The notes below the pieces were generated by a model, which had not been told where the DNA came from, did not search any database, and saw only the letters and a program-made list of their open reading frames with translations. The position numbers and the translations under genes were made by a program. Positions 34,200 through 46,030 of a stretch of 64,000 nt of DNA are shown here, piece by piece. Every line of letters starts with the position of its first letter. The stretch's first letter is position 1. Source of the stretch: Fabrea salina (Eukaryota; Ciliophora; Heterotrichea; Heterotrichida; Fabreidae); contig JALIHJ010000066.1 of NCBI GenBank assembly GCA_022984795.1, positions 31,310 through 95,309 of the forward strand, given 5' to 3'.

Positions 34200-37100
34200 A
34201 TGAAGTGTATACTGCTTGGTTTGTTTTGGGTGGCTTGGGGCTCAGAAGTTACTCAGATCTCGACCTTTCCTTATCAAGGTAGGTTTTCAAGTGAGTTTAT
34301 GGGTTTCAGTAACCTTTATGTGTTTGGGACTTTCGATAGGCCTCAAAGCTCTTACTCAGTTACTGTTGGTGAAGATGACTGTGAGGTGTTTTACTTTGAA
34401 GCTTCTAGAATAGAGTGCCTTATTCCACCTACTGAAGACTTGACAGAAAGAACTCTGGAAGTGACTGTGCTGGAAGACTCTGTGCACTTGGGAAGAGGGT
34501 CTTTGAGTTTCTCAAATAGCAACTATTTAGTTTACAGCATGTACCCTACTGAAGCTTCGCCTGGTGACGAGATCGCCTTTGCAGGTGATTTAAGTGACTC
34601 TGATCCGCAAGAGGCATATGTGGGTGAAGTGCAAGTGCAAGGTTTAGGGTGTTGCAAGTCTCTTCACTTCCCTTACGATGTCTACGGCAACTTAGGGGAC
34701 AACATCCACGGAGACACAGGACCTTATGTTAAGTTTACAGATGGCAATGTAGGAAGGCTCCACTGGGTGGGAGCTTCTTACGACCTTGAAGGAAATGAGT
34801 ACTACTTTAGGACTATTGCAGCTGTGGATGAAGTATCCATTCACGAAGCTGATGTATTTGGAGGCACTCAAGTTTCAATCACCGGAAGGGGATTTCCAAG
34901 TGATACCTCTAGGATAAGAGTTGAGATTGATGGAACAGACTGCCAGGTGAGTAGTGCTAGTTATAACAGCTTGGTCTGTTTAAGTGGAGAAAAAAGCTCT
35001 ATTGAAACCAAAAGCTTTTATGAAGGCAGCGCTGGAATCTACCATGAGTACAATGAAGAAAAGGAAATTCTTGCTAACTTCGAGGCTCCTCATCATGTGA
35101 ATCTTGGCAATATAGATCAGTCCTTCACAGGATTGTTCTATGCGCCTTATACAGGGAATTATGTGTTTTATCTTATCTGTGCACCATACAGCCACTCTGT
35201 ATTTGAGTAGAGCGGAAGGCACAAAAGACACATACAATATAATGGGTCATGGTTGGTCTCCAAAATACTACAACTTTTTCGAAGAAAAGTTCTATTTCAG
35301 AGAATGTGCATTTAGAAGGAGGTAAGCCATACTATATAAGAGTGAATCAGACTCATACCAAACTCTAGTTGGCACTTTAGCTTAGGTGTAAAGATTCCTT
35401 CAAATGGAAAGAAGTACAAAAATACTATACCAGGAGCTCAGAATCTTAGAATCGATGTTAGTGGTTGGAGTCATCAAATGAATTTAAACTCATAAATCTA
35501 AGACTATAAAAACTCAAGGCGATTATAATTCATGCATGCATACAGGTTTATTCAATTATACTACAAAAGATATAAAAGGACATTACTTTAACCTTTATCT
35601 AGCTTGCCAAATCTAGCGAAGGAACATTAGCATCACAAATCCCAGGTTACTTGTACAACAGCACAGACGACTTGATAGAGTTCAATTTGCCAGATGGAAG
35701 TTTTACTAAAGGAACTATTATGTCTGAGCCTTCTGATGAAAGGTACTGGCAAGTGATTCCTTCTGAGTTTTTGCGCACAGTTGAAGGACTCCCCTCAATT
35801 AAGGGTATGGATAGACGGTAGGCTCACCAAGTGTCCAGGAAACTGTTCATTCACTTACAAAGAGCCAGAAATCACTCATCGAGAAGTTGATGGTCTCACT
35901 GTTGAGGTTCACTAGGACATTACTTACCTTCTGACAAATCAATAGTGGAAGTTAAACTGGGCGAGTTTAGCTGTGAAGTAACAACATCCCAGTCAAGTAG
36001 AATTGAGTGTTTACTAGAAAGCTTCTCTACGGGAAGCTATACTCCCTTGGTGAAAGCTGGAAGCTATGGAGAGATACCCTTGAGCATAGAAAATATTGAA
36101 TTGGAGTGCCCTAAAAGGTGTTTATTGTGCTCTTATAATTCGGATGCTACGTTTACTGTATGTCAGAACTGCGAAGCTAATTCGACTTTAAATGACGGGA
36201 AGTGTGAGTGCAGCTCAGGTTACTTTGAAGTAGGAGAAGAGTGTGTGAAGTGTGGTGTGAACGATCTATGCGTAGACTGTGCTAACTCATCAGACTGTAG
36301 AGCATGCAGAGAAAACTCTTCCCTTTTAGACACAAACCAGTGTGAATGTGACTCAGGTTACTTCGATGCTGATGGAACTTGTGTCAAGTGTGGTGTGAAC
36401 GATCTATGCGTAGACTGTGCTAATTCATCAGACTGTAGAGCATGCATAGAAAACTCTTCCCTTTTAGACACAAACCAGTGTGAGTGCGACTCAGGTTACT
36501 TCGATGTTGATGGAACTTGTGTCAAGTGTAGTGTGAATGATTTGTGCGTAGAGTGTGCTGGTTCCTCTGATTGTGGAACATGTAAGGACAATTCCTCTCT
36601 CTCAGACACTAATCAGTGTGAATGCGACTCAGGCTACTTTGATGTTGATGGAACTTGCATAAAATGTAGCTCCAATGATCTATGCATAAAATGTGCTAAC
36701 TCATCAGACTGCAAAACATGCAAAGAAAACTCTTTCCTTTCAGACACTAATCAGTGTAAGTGCGATTCTGGTTACTTTGAAGTAGGAGAAGATTGTGTGA
36801 AGTGTGGTGTGAGCGATCTATGCATAGAGTGTGCTAGCTCATTAGACTGCAAAACATGCAGAGAAAACTCTTCCCTTACAGACACTAACCAATGCCAATG
36901 CGACTCAGGTTACTTCGATGTTGATGGAACTTGTGTCAAGTGTGGCAGCAATAACTTGTGTGTAGAGTGTGCTAGCTCATTAGACTGCAAAATATGCAAA
37001 GAAAACTCTTCCCTTTCAGACACTAACCAGTGTGAATGTGACTCAGGTTACTTCGATGCTGATGGAACTTGTGTGAAGTGTAGTGTGAATGATTTGTGCG

Positions 37101-40100
37101 TAGAGTGTGCTGGTTCATCAGACTGCAAAACATGCAGAGAAAACTCTTCCCTTTCAGACACTAACCAATGCCAATGCGACTCAGGTTACTTTGACTCAAA
37201 CAGCACTTGTGTAGAATGCAGCACTAATGGACTATGTTTAAACTGTTCTAGTCCCTCAGACTGTAAAACCTGCAAAGAAAACTCTTCCCTCCTAGACACC
37301 AAACAATGTCAATGCGACTTAGGATATTACTACACCAACCAAACCTGTATAACCTGCCCTGACTTGCACTTATGTGAGTTCTGTGAAACCCAAGACAAAT
37401 GCAAGCAATGCAAAAACAACACAATCCTTGACTCAGGAAACTGCAAATGCCAAACTGGCTTCTTTGAAAAACAAAGCACCTGCAAGTCATGCACCCAAAC
37501 TAACCTTTGCTTACACTGCAACACCCAAACTGAACTATGTTCAACCTGCAAAAGTTTAGCTGAACTAAACAGCAACTACGACTGCACTTGTTTAGAAAAC
37601 GCAGAAAAAACTGACCAAAGCTGCACATGCAAGTCTGGATTCCAAAACATAAGCAATGCTTGCATTAAAGCTTCTAAATACTTCAAAGAAACAGAAGTCT
37701 CAGCTAGGTTTAACAACGGACTAACTCACATTGAAGTAGTTTTTGACGCAAAAGTTGACACTAGTCTAAGTGCTTCTTGCGAGTCAACTATAAACTACCA
37801 GACTCGGTATTCTCTAGGCGAGAACCCAAAGTGTTTCTGGTACGGAGATAAAACTCTCAGAATTAAGTTAGGGCCTAACTTTACTATAAGAAAAGGACAC
37901 CAAGTGCACCTGAAAGGCTACAACACTTTGAAGAAGCAAGGAAACGAAAACCTAGACTACCGAATTTTATCACCCCCTTTAGAACAGAGTGACTTCTTTG
38001 AAAAGCCTAAAGCAGCTATAGAGGGACCTGACACTCTTTCTGTAGTTTGCAGTGAGTACTTTGAGTTCAAAGCCTCGCTTTCTTACGGAGTGCTGGGTGA
38101 GCTTAGTTACTTCTGGTCTGTAGAACCTCCGAACTTTCAAGTTAGCACTTCAAGTCACAAAACTCTAAGGGTGCCTTCAAGCAGCTTAAGCAGTATAGAA
38201 AGCTTCTCACTAACTCTTCAAGTAACAGACACACTGGGCTTAAGTGACTCAGTTACTAAAAGGATTTATGTGTCCCAGGAAAAGTCTCTTTTACTTAAAC
38301 TTGAAGGAGGCAACTTGCATAGAATCAAGCCTAACCAACCCTATTCAGTTGCTGCTAGAGTAGAGGACTTCTGTGGAGTGGAAACTGTAAATCCTAACTG
38401 GCAGTGGAAGTTCAACGGAACCTTTGTTGAGGAGTCAAGTGTACTCAACATACGCAAAAACCAACTTATATCAGGCCAGTCTTACTTGTTTGAAGTTGAG
38501 GCTTCTGTTTTTGGAGTCTCTGGCAAAGCCAACTTAACCCTAGAAGTGGTTTCTCTGCCTATAGTAGTAGTGCTGAATAGACCCAGTGGAACAGCGAGTG
38601 TGAGTAAACTACTTAACATTTCAGCAGAGAACTCTTACGACCCTGAGTTTCCCGATGACAACCTTGAGTTTTCTTGGAGCTGCGCAGACTGCCTTGCTAA
38701 CTCGAGCTACTTACTAATCCAGCCGAATACATTCAGTGCTTCTGAAACTCTGAGTCTTAGCTGCACTGTTTCCAACAAACTGCGTAACAAACAGTCTGTA
38801 AAGTCAATAACACTACTCTTCCAAGAAACCAACACAGACATTAGAATGGTTTGGCAAGAACAAAAAGTATCCCCATCTGACTGGAACATCTTCAAGCCAC
38901 TTTTTATCTCAGAAAGCCAGTTGGAGTTTGAGTGGAAAGAACTAAGTTACGGAGAAAAAGTTGAACCTGGCGATTTGCCTGTGAGTGCAATTGTTCCGAA
39001 CCAGCTTAGCGAAGGAAAGAACTACGAGTTCACTGCAATAGCAAAAGAGAGAAGCACTGGCCAAAAAACCCAAATCAACTTAACTCTAAAAACTAACTTA
39101 GGCCCTGAGTGCTCCCAGAGCCTACAAGTCTCTCCTCAAAAAGGACCAGTGCTTGGAACCTTCAATATGCAGATAGAAGACTGCTATGATCAAGACGGAG
39201 AAGACTACCCTCTTACATACCAGTTTGGAATAGTAAAAGGCAACTACTCAGTTTTTTACGAACTAACCAAAGAAAACTCTTTGAAGGCCCACTTTGTCCC
39301 TGGAATCTCAAAAGCCTTAGTCAGGGTCTGTGACCAACTTAATTCCTGCAGAACTTACTTTGCTGAAGCTGAAGCAACCCAAGAAAGGAAACTTTCAGAT
39401 GTTCATAAAGACTTTTCTGGAGACCCTCAGAAAACTCCTCAAGTAGTTGCCACGCTGTACTTGTCAGGGAACCCTCCTGAGCATCCTGAGTTTGACCTTA
39501 TTGACTGGCTTGAGTGGCAGTCAGTTTCGAACCAGGTGCTTTCTATTTACTTGTCGGTTCTCAAAAACATAGCCCAACAAGGAACCTTTGAAGCAGTTTC
39601 TAAGCTACTCACTCACTTAATTCCTCAACTGACTATAGACCTTAGTGAGGAAAACTACTCACTGTGTTTAGAAGTTTTACAAGCAGTTGTAGATCACTCA
39701 ACAGAAGAAGCAGTTATTCTAGGCAGTGAGTTGTTAGAAAGTTGTTCAAAGGCCTTTACGAGTAACTACTTACCTGGGCAGTTTGAAACACACTCTGAAT
39801 CTACAAACCTAAGCCTTTACCAAGCAATTGACTTTGCTTCAGAGTTAATTTCTAACGTTACTCTAGGCAACTACAGTTTCCACATGCCTAGTTCAAACAT
39901 TACTGAGAATGCTATAGTAGACCTAGCTTTAGCAGTGTTTAACTCTAGCGTTATAAGTGTTTACTCAGCGCAAAAAGGAACATTTACAAACAACCAACTA
40001 GTTAAGGAAGCCTCCGAACTTACTCAAATCACTGAAGTAAAACTTAACACTTCAGAGCCCAGTGAGTGCTTTCAGTACTTGGAAGGAACTTGGAAGCCCC

Positions 40101-40855
40101 AGAACTGCAGTCTAGTAAACAAAAACTCAGAAACTTGGCTCCAAGTCAAAGGGTCTGGACTCTTCAAAGTCACTCCAAAAACACCAAAAGCAGTCCAAGA
40201 AACAACTGAAGAAGTACCCGATGACGGTGAAATATCAATAGTACCTCTTACTTTAGCAGGGTCCCTACTTGTATTAGGGATGCTAAGCATTGCAGCTATA
40301 AACTGCTTCGGAAAAACTAAGTCTGGAGAAAAGTACAAAGTCTCTGATGGCTTTGAAGATCCCTCTCCTAGCACCACTTCTGAAACTAAGTTTCAGTTCC
40401 CAGAGAAGTCCAGGACTCAGAAACTGATAGAAGGCCACCTTGCTGTAGGACTTCTGTACTTTAGAAGTGACTTTGGCAGGTCTTTTAGGGTCTTTACTTT
40501 AGTTGTGGTTTACCAAAACCTTATCTTGAACACTGAGGTGGTAGTGCTGGTTGCGAAGTTGCACTACTTTGTATGCGGAGTTTTAGGAGTGCTCTGCACT
40601 GTTCCTTTGCGTTTAGGAATGAACAAGTGTATGACTTATGGACACGAAGTTTCTTCTAACTGGGCAGCCTGTGCAGTTTGCTCAGGAGTGTGCTTGATTC
40701 TGGGAAGCATCACTGGAATCATAGTAGTCACGCACAGTCTCCGTGGAACCAGTTCAGAACTGTTGAACACCAGTGTTATTTGCTCATTGCTACTAGAGTT
40801 CTTTGTGCTAGAAACCTTGCTTATGGTTATTAGGTACTTCTATCAAAAGTCTTAA
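34200..40855 (+). pseudogene. Broken gene for giant IPT/PA14/Cys-rich/REJ membrane protein
   Basis: It starts at ATG 34200 (signal peptide MKCILLGLFWVAWG), with IPT/TIG-like segments (VEIDGTDCQVSSASYN) and a PA14-like segment that breaks near 35180. About seven changes of frame or stops follow by about 35915, with recognisable pieces in each frame (YFNLYLACQ, LRVWIDGRLTKC) that align with the intact relative at 41561-46030. From 35945 a 1636-codon frame is intact: eight 46-aa Cys-rich repeats, a REJ/PKD-type ectodomain (about 37680-39400), then one membrane helix (IVPLTLAGSLLVLGML) and further hydrophobic helices to the end. This is either a decaying gene or an intact one with a badly sequenced 740-bp patch. 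Confidence 0.75.
36210..37340 (+). repeat. 138-bp tandem repeats encoding 46-aa Cys-rich modules
   Basis: The words CAGGYTACTTYGA and AACTCTTCCCTT recur about every 138 bp (near 36218, 36356, 36494, 36632, 36770, 36908, 37046 and 37184), so eight units lie in register with no length change. Each unit encodes a module of the form CxCDSGYFDxDGTCVKC...LCVxCA...DCxxCxENSSL, similar to growth-factor-receptor Cys-rich modules. Later units (after 37184) are more diverged. The array lies inside the intact part of the 34200-40855 gene. Confidence 0.9.
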
Positions 40856-40994
40856 TTATTTAAAGGACTTAAATATTGATTATGTTGTTGTGCAACCGGA
40901 AGTTAGTAAATAAATTCTTTATTTAATCTAAAAAGAACCAGATTTTCTGAGGAGCCTAAAAGCAGAAAGGTTGAGCCAGAATGAATGCAGTCAC

Positions 40995-41390
40995 TTATGC
41001 TGGAAATTTATTAATTTGACCGAGAAAAGGGATTCTGCTTGATCAGCTGCGTTTTATTCATGACACAAAAGACTAAACCAGCGCTTAATAGTGCTATTTG
41101 AATTATAAGGATTAAGGAGACTGTGGAGTCCTGTCTAGCGAATACATACAACAACTTTGGGATAGTTTACCAGAACACAAAGAACTGCTTCGAAGCAGAA
41201 AACTATTGCCTAAATAGCTTGGAGGTCTATACCTAAGAAGACTCTGTTCAAATTCTTCTGTTCTAAAATAACTCCAAGGTTGATTTTCTGAACAATAACT
41301 TTTGTGAGCTCTTCATAAACAACACGTATTTCTAGTAGTCTTTAAGTTCCCAGATCACCCATAAAGTGTATTTAAGGAGACCTAGACTTA
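40995..41390 (-). pseudogene. C-terminal fossil of a membrane protein
   Basis: On the minus strand, a piece reads IPKLLYVFARQDSTVSLI, followed by a hydrophobic helix (LIIQIALLSAGLVFCVM) and a polar tail NKTQLIKQNPFSRSN with TAA at about 40995. Upstream of it the other frame reads YEELTKVIVQKINLGVIL and later AIVFCFEAVLCVLV, interrupted by TAG codons and a frameshift. It looks like the decayed end of a membrane protein, possibly of the neighbouring family. The remaining 40856-40994 is A/T-rich with nothing recognisable. Confidence 0.4.
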
Positions 41391-41397
41391 AATGATT

Positions 41398-41517
41398 GCT
41401 GTCGGCCATACTATGCCTAACGCACCAGATCCCATCCGAACTCTGAAGTTAAGCGGCATAAGGCGAGGTTAGTACTTGGGTGGGGGACCGCCAGGGAATC
41501 CCTCGTGCTGACAGCCT
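41398..41517 (+). rRNA. 5S ribosomal RNA
   Basis: About 120 nt with the conserved 5S core: GGCCATACTA...CGAACTCTGAAGTTAAGC (internal A-box region), then GGTTAGTACTTGGGTGGGGG ACCGCC (C-box), and GGGAATCCC...GTGCTG. The ends pair as helix I (GCTGTC with GACAGC). Shortly downstream a T-run (ACTTTTATTATT) can terminate Pol III. A single copy is seen here, on the opposite strand to the following gene, whose stop is 44 bp away. Confidence 0.95.
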
Positions 41518-41560
41518 AGACTTTTATTATTCTCAACTACTGGAATTTAAAGTCATGATG

Positions 41561-44500
41561 TTAATTAGGACTCTGGACTTGGTGGGTCTTGGCAAAAAGT
41601 GAGTTGTCTACTTGATTTTCAAAGGTGTTCTGGAACTGGGTTTCAACTATTTCTGGGACTACTTGAGTCTTCTGGCACTTCTTTTTAATGAACTTGACTA
41701 TGCTTTGGAGTGCACTTACAGCAACAAAGAGAGTTCGTAGTCCAATGAGTGCATAAGTTAAGTAGATCACTGCTTCTTCTGCTTTGTACTTGCCTCCCCA
41801 TTCACTTAGAAAGTACATCACAACTAAGTAGACCACAAACACTCCTGTTTCTATAATCACAGAGACTAGTTGCTGGAGTTTGTCTTTGTAGGGTCTCACT
41901 ACTAACAGAAACACAGCAAACACAGCCATCAGAACAGTGTTGATGGTGGCTTGTGCGTAGGGAAAGTCTGTCAGTAGAATGAGACTGACTCCTAGCAGCA
42001 GTCTCACGAGAGTGAACAAAGCGTAGGTGTAACTAGCTTCGAACCTCTCTGTGCAGTCAAACTCTTCGAGGAGTGACTTGTAGCGTTTGTAGGTCTCTGA
42101 TTCTTGTGGTTCCTCTGACTCCTGTTGCGATTCCTTGATTGTAGCTTGATTCTTTCTGCAGAAGACAACTATTGCACCTGGAGTGACTGCTAGAAGTACC
42201 CCCACTACAACTGCTGGAATGAAGTTGTTGATCACTTCTCTTGCTATTGAGTCTACTGAGTAGAGCTGAATGAAGCAAGAGATAACCAAGTCCAAGTAAG
42301 TTTGAATCCAAAACCGAATAAGGACTCCGTACTTGTACTTGGTCAGCAGTTTCTCACAGACTCCTTTGATCTTGGGTATTTTGGACAATAGCAAGATGAC
42401 AGGCCACAGAGCTAGTAGAAACATGAGTACAGTCAAGTCTTTTCCTGAGTTTTCGAGAAACAAGTAAGACTCATACCCGTAGTCTTTGGAGTAGTAGTTG
42501 GGGTTAGGTCTGTCTTCAAAATTAAACAAGTCAAAAACATTGGGGATCATGCTTTTCATTGTATTGAGCCCCTTGAAGAATCCTCTGGCTCTAGGAGTGA
42601 GTGGGTTGGCAGTGAGAGGAATGTAGGTCAGTATCTGGATTGTGTTCATAGTAGCCCACAGTCCTGAAGGATTGGGGTTGAACACAGCTGAAATTCCAGA
42701 TATTGCTGTTGCTGCAGAGGCTGTAGTTTGAGCTTGGCTTTCAGCTTGTTTGGCTTCTTCAGCTGAAGGATCATACTCGTAGAGTTGGACTTGCAGTACT
42801 TTGTCCTCCAGAATAGAATTGGCCTCACTAACTAGTCCAGAAGCATTAGTAAACTCTAAGTAGGCCAATTCTCCTTCAGACACATAAGACTGGAAGCTGA
42901 GCTCAAACTTGTAGTCATCCCCTTTTGAGTAGCTGAACTCAATTGACTTGTTTTGTAGGTAGATTTTGTAGTCAGTTGGTGTTAGTTGGGAAGTAGGAGT
43001 TTCAGAGAAGGTTAGAGTCAGAGTGTTGTCTTCTGCTGCAATTAAGTTGGCGTAGAATAGTTGTCTTTGACAGAATCCGTTTTGGGAGAAGTAGCCTTGG
43101 TTGCACTTACAAGTGTTGCTCTTCACTGAAGCATTGCCTACGCAACTAGTGCATTCTTGGAAGTCACACTCAGTGCATAAATCATTTCCACACAGACTGC
43201 AACTAGAGTTGTTTATGCACCCGAATTCACAGTTAGGTAGGCAGTCTATGCATTGCTCTCCATCCCAGAACTGGTCTATTCCACAGAGTGGTAGGCATTT
43301 GTCTGAATTTCCTACTGGGCAGAAGTTGCAACCTTCACAGTCGGAGTCTTGAAGTAGGTCTTCTAGGTCGATCACTGAGTTATAGACTCTGACTTCCCAA
43401 ATGAAGCCAGTGAAGAAGTTGCTGAAAGTGCTAGGGGAGTACTTGGCTCCAATTGAGAAGTAGAAGTTGGAATCTGAGTCTTTGAACCAGTATTCCCCTA
43501 AAGTCTTTGATAGCACCGAAGTAGAATTATAGTAAGCTTCTAAGTTGAATTGATCTTGGTCCACAGAAGTCCCTACAACCACTAAGTTCCAGTAGTTGTT
43601 GAGCTTGTATGAGGACTGATAAGTTTCTTCTAGAGTTACATAGAGACTGTAGTCTGAGAGTCCGATTTCTAGGATGCTAGTGTAGTTGGAGTGCTGTTTG
43701 GAGAGTAAAGTGCCTGAGGAGGAGAGTGGTCGAATCCACATACTCACAGTGAATTGGGGAGCCAGCACCAGTAGAGGCTCTGAAGCATCACCATAAGGAG
43801 GCAGTTGCATCACTGAAGTTCCTCTAAAGTAGTAGCCTTTGTCTTTAGTGGGATAGGGATCAGTTTCATGGAAGAAAGGGTAGAACTGATTGTTGACTCC
43901 TGTAAGCACTGGAATTGAGTTTTCTGAGTCTCCAACTACATTCTGCATAGTGTTGAGTTTAAGGTTGAAGGCAAGTTCAGAGCCAGAAGATAGAGTTGAG
44001 GAGCAGGAGTAGCCAGTAGGACATATACTACTGCAGACTCCTTGAACCAAGTAGTAACTAGTTTCACACTCTATGCACTCAAAAACAGAAGGGGAGTAAC
44101 ACTTTAGACAGTTATCAGCACAAACCAGTTCTATCGAGTAGTTGATGCTGGATTCCAGTGGAATAGTGTAGTCTTTGTAAGTGACTCTTGGTTGGTAGCT
44201 TCCTTGAGTGTAGGAGTCTAGTTGGCAGGTTATTAGGGTGTCTGAGTTAGTTTGAATTGCACAATCAGCAGGTCCTACTTTCACTTGAAGTTGAGAGGAG
44301 TCATTAGGGAACTTCTGACCGTTGATAGTTACTGTTTTTGAGTCCTCAGAGAAGCTTTTGATGAGTGGCTGGAAAGAACAGTCTCCTCTGCATGTAGTAA
44401 GCCTGTTGTCAATCCAGACTCTGAGTTGAGGCTTATTTTCATAGGTCCTTAAAAAGTCAGATGGGATCACAAACCAGAACTGGGAGTCTGTGGAAGCTTC

Positions 44501-46030
44501 ACGCAGAGTTTCTCCTTCGATTGTAGTGCCATCGTTGAGTTTGAACTTTAAATCAGAGGAACTAGGATTCATGTAGCTTGGAAGCAGAGCGTAGAGGTAG
44601 TTATTGTGGCAGTAAACATACAAGTTGAAGTAGGTCATGCTTATGCGGCGTTGGTGAAGGTAGTTCTTTGAAGTGCAATCTACATAGTTGAATCCGTCTT
44701 CTATTCGCTTATTTTCTCCTTTGTAAATAAAAGGATAGCTGGAATCAATAGGATTAGAGTTCAAATCCAGTCTCTTGATCATAGGGAATTCATTCCTCTG
44801 CCCAGTTCCAGTCATTTCTACTCCCAGTGCAAAGGAGTTCCTTCCTCCTGAACTATGGTGTTCCACTTCTAGGTAGTAAGACTCTCCTTCTTCTAAAGCT
44901 ATAGAGTTTGACTGATTCTCTCCCCATACAAAGTAGCTATGTTCGTCTGACTCCTGGCTTGAGTTGATGATTTCTTGCTTGTTGAGTGGGTTGAAGTCAG
45001 TGCTTAAGTATAATCTAACACTTCCCCTGAAAGAAGCATAGAATACATAGTCTCCTGTCCTTGGTGGCTTGAAGAGTCCGTAGATAAGGGAGTCATAGTC
45101 ATCCATAGTTGTAAGGATAGTTGCCGAAGGAATGACCGTTTTCTCGATTAACTCACTCTGGGTTCTGATGCCACCTGCAATGTAAGTTTCTCTAACCAGT
45201 CCTGCACTGCCTTCATAGTAGTCTCTTTTCTCCAACTCAAAGTAGTCTTCACTGCTGCATTCGATAGTGTTGAAGTTTGTTTCAGTAACTTGGCATTGAG
45301 ACCCATCCACTTCTACCTGGACTCTGGAAGTGTCACTGGAGAAGGACTTGCCAGTGACTGTAGCTTGGATTCCGTTGTTTGAGTTGAAGGAGACAGTTTC
45401 AACAGCAGCCAGAGTTCTGAACCAGTACTGATCTCCTTCTAAGGTGTAACTTCCTGTCCAGTAGAGTCCTCTTATTCTATTCCACATATTGTACTCCACA
45501 TTCTGGTCTCCATGCACGTTGTTATCTACTACTCCATTCAGAATGTAAGGTCTGGAGTTTTCGACAAATTCACTATCGAATTCCACTTCTAGTCCTTCTA
45601 TCTTTAAGTAGTCTATTCCGTCTTTATTGCTTTCGTTAGGAAGAAAATGGAGGCCAATAGTGTCTTCAGCAGCTCCTTCACTTGGAACTAGACTCATTAT
45701 GGGGCTAGACCAAAACCACTTAAATGCACTGCTCTCTGAGTATATTTCCCCAGAGTTGTGCAGTGCTTCTAAGTCAGGGTATTCTTCATCACTTGAATCC
45801 CAAGGAGGAGTGAGACATTCAATCTCATCTGCTTTCACAGAGAGTATTTCGCAGTCCTTTCCATCTAAAGTGACTTGGTAGTTACTTTTATCCAAGTCAC
45901 CCGTGAAGTCCCCAAACAAGTACAGACTACTCAGCCCATAGAAGTATTGGGGATCAGTAGTTCCCTTGTTTGGGGTGGCTATTTGGGTCACACTTACAGC
46001 TTGGCATAATCCTAGCAACAACACAATCAT
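41561..46030 (-). CDS. Giant IPT/TIG-PA14-LamG-Cys-rich multi-pass membrane protein (intact)
   Basis: 1489 aa, a single frame. Order: signal peptide (1-13); IPT/TIG-like segments (about 15-75 and 210-260, VEVDGSQCQVTETNFN); PA14-like domain (about 265-410, RTGDYVFYASFRGSVRLYLS); another IPT (about 560-620); Cys cluster; LamG/concanavalin-like domain (about 720-900, FTVSMWIRPL...FNLEAYYNS); growth-factor-receptor-like Cys-rich module (about 910-1005); a beta-rich domain; then about eight membrane helices (about 1185-1450) and a cytosolic tail. IPT plus PA14 recalls fibrocystin-like proteins. Role unknown; probably a large surface receptor. The start context is TTAATAAATATG. Confidence 0.8.
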   Translation of the reverse strand: MIVLLLGLCQAVSVTQIATPNKGTTDPQYFYGLSSLYLFGDFTGDLDKSNYQVTLDGKDCEILSVKADEIECLTPPWDSSDEEYPDLEALHNSGEIYSESSAFKWFWSSPIMSLVPSEGAAEDTIGLHFLPNESNKDGIDYLKIEGLEVEFDSEFVENSRPYILNGVVDNNVHGDQNVEYNMWNRIRGLYWTGSYTLEGDQYWFRTLAAVETVSFNSNNGIQATVTGKSFSSDTSRVQVEVDGSQCQVTETNFNTIECSSEDYFELEKRDYYEGSAGLVRETYIAGGIRTQSELIEKTVIPSATILTTMDDYDSLIYGLFKPPRTGDYVFYASFRGSVRLYLSTDFNPLNKQEIINSSQESDEHSYFVWGENQSNSIALEEGESYYLEVEHHSSGGRNSFALGVEMTGTGQRNEFPMIKRLDLNSNPIDSSYPFIYKGENKRIEDGFNYVDCTSKNYLHQRRISMTYFNLYVYCHNNYLYALLPSYMNPSSSDLKFKLNDGTTIEGETLREASTDSQFWFVIPSDFLRTYENKPQLRVWIDNRLTTCRGDCSFQPLIKSFSEDSKTVTINGQKFPNDSSQLQVKVGPADCAIQTNSDTLITCQLDSYTQGSYQPRVTYKDYTIPLESSINYSIELVCADNCLKCYSPSVFECIECETSYYLVQGVCSSICPTGYSCSSTLSSGSELAFNLKLNTMQNVVGDSENSIPVLTGVNNQFYPFFHETDPYPTKDKGYYFRGTSVMQLPPYGDASEPLLVLAPQFTVSMWIRPLSSSGTLLSKQHSNYTSILEIGLSDYSLYVTLEETYQSSYKLNNYWNLVVVGTSVDQDQFNLEAYYNSTSVLSKTLGEYWFKDSDSNFYFSIGAKYSPSTFSNFFTGFIWEVRVYNSVIDLEDLLQDSDCEGCNFCPVGNSDKCLPLCGIDQFWDGEQCIDCLPNCEFGCINNSSCSLCGNDLCTECDFQECTSCVGNASVKSNTCKCNQGYFSQNGFCQRQLFYANLIAAEDNTLTLTFSETPTSQLTPTDYKIYLQNKSIEFSYSKGDDYKFELSFQSYVSEGELAYLEFTNASGLVSEANSILEDKVLQVQLYEYDPSAEEAKQAESQAQTTASAATAISGISAVFNPNPSGLWATMNTIQILTYIPLTANPLTPRARGFFKGLNTMKSMIPNVFDLFNFEDRPNPNYYSKDYGYESYLFLENSGKDLTVLMFLLALWPVILLLSKIPKIKGVCEKLLTKYKYGVLIRFWIQTYLDLVISCFIQLYSVDSIAREVINNFIPAVVVGVLLAVTPGAIVVFCRKNQATIKESQQESEEPQESETYKRYKSLLEEFDCTERFEASYTYALFTLVRLLLGVSLILLTDFPYAQATINTVLMAVFAVFLLVVRPYKDKLQQLVSVIIETGVFVVYLVVMYFLSEWGGKYKAEEAVIYLTYALIGLRTLFVAVSALQSIVKFIKKKCQKTQVVPEIVETQFQNTFENQVDNSLFAKTHQVQSPN

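Noticed and set aside
35140-35325. 13-nt or 29-nt intron to explain the break in the PA14-like segment near 35180
   Set aside because: The lengths do not match the 15-16 nt rule, and alignment to the intact relative keeps the residues that such an intron would remove; a plain frameshift fits better.
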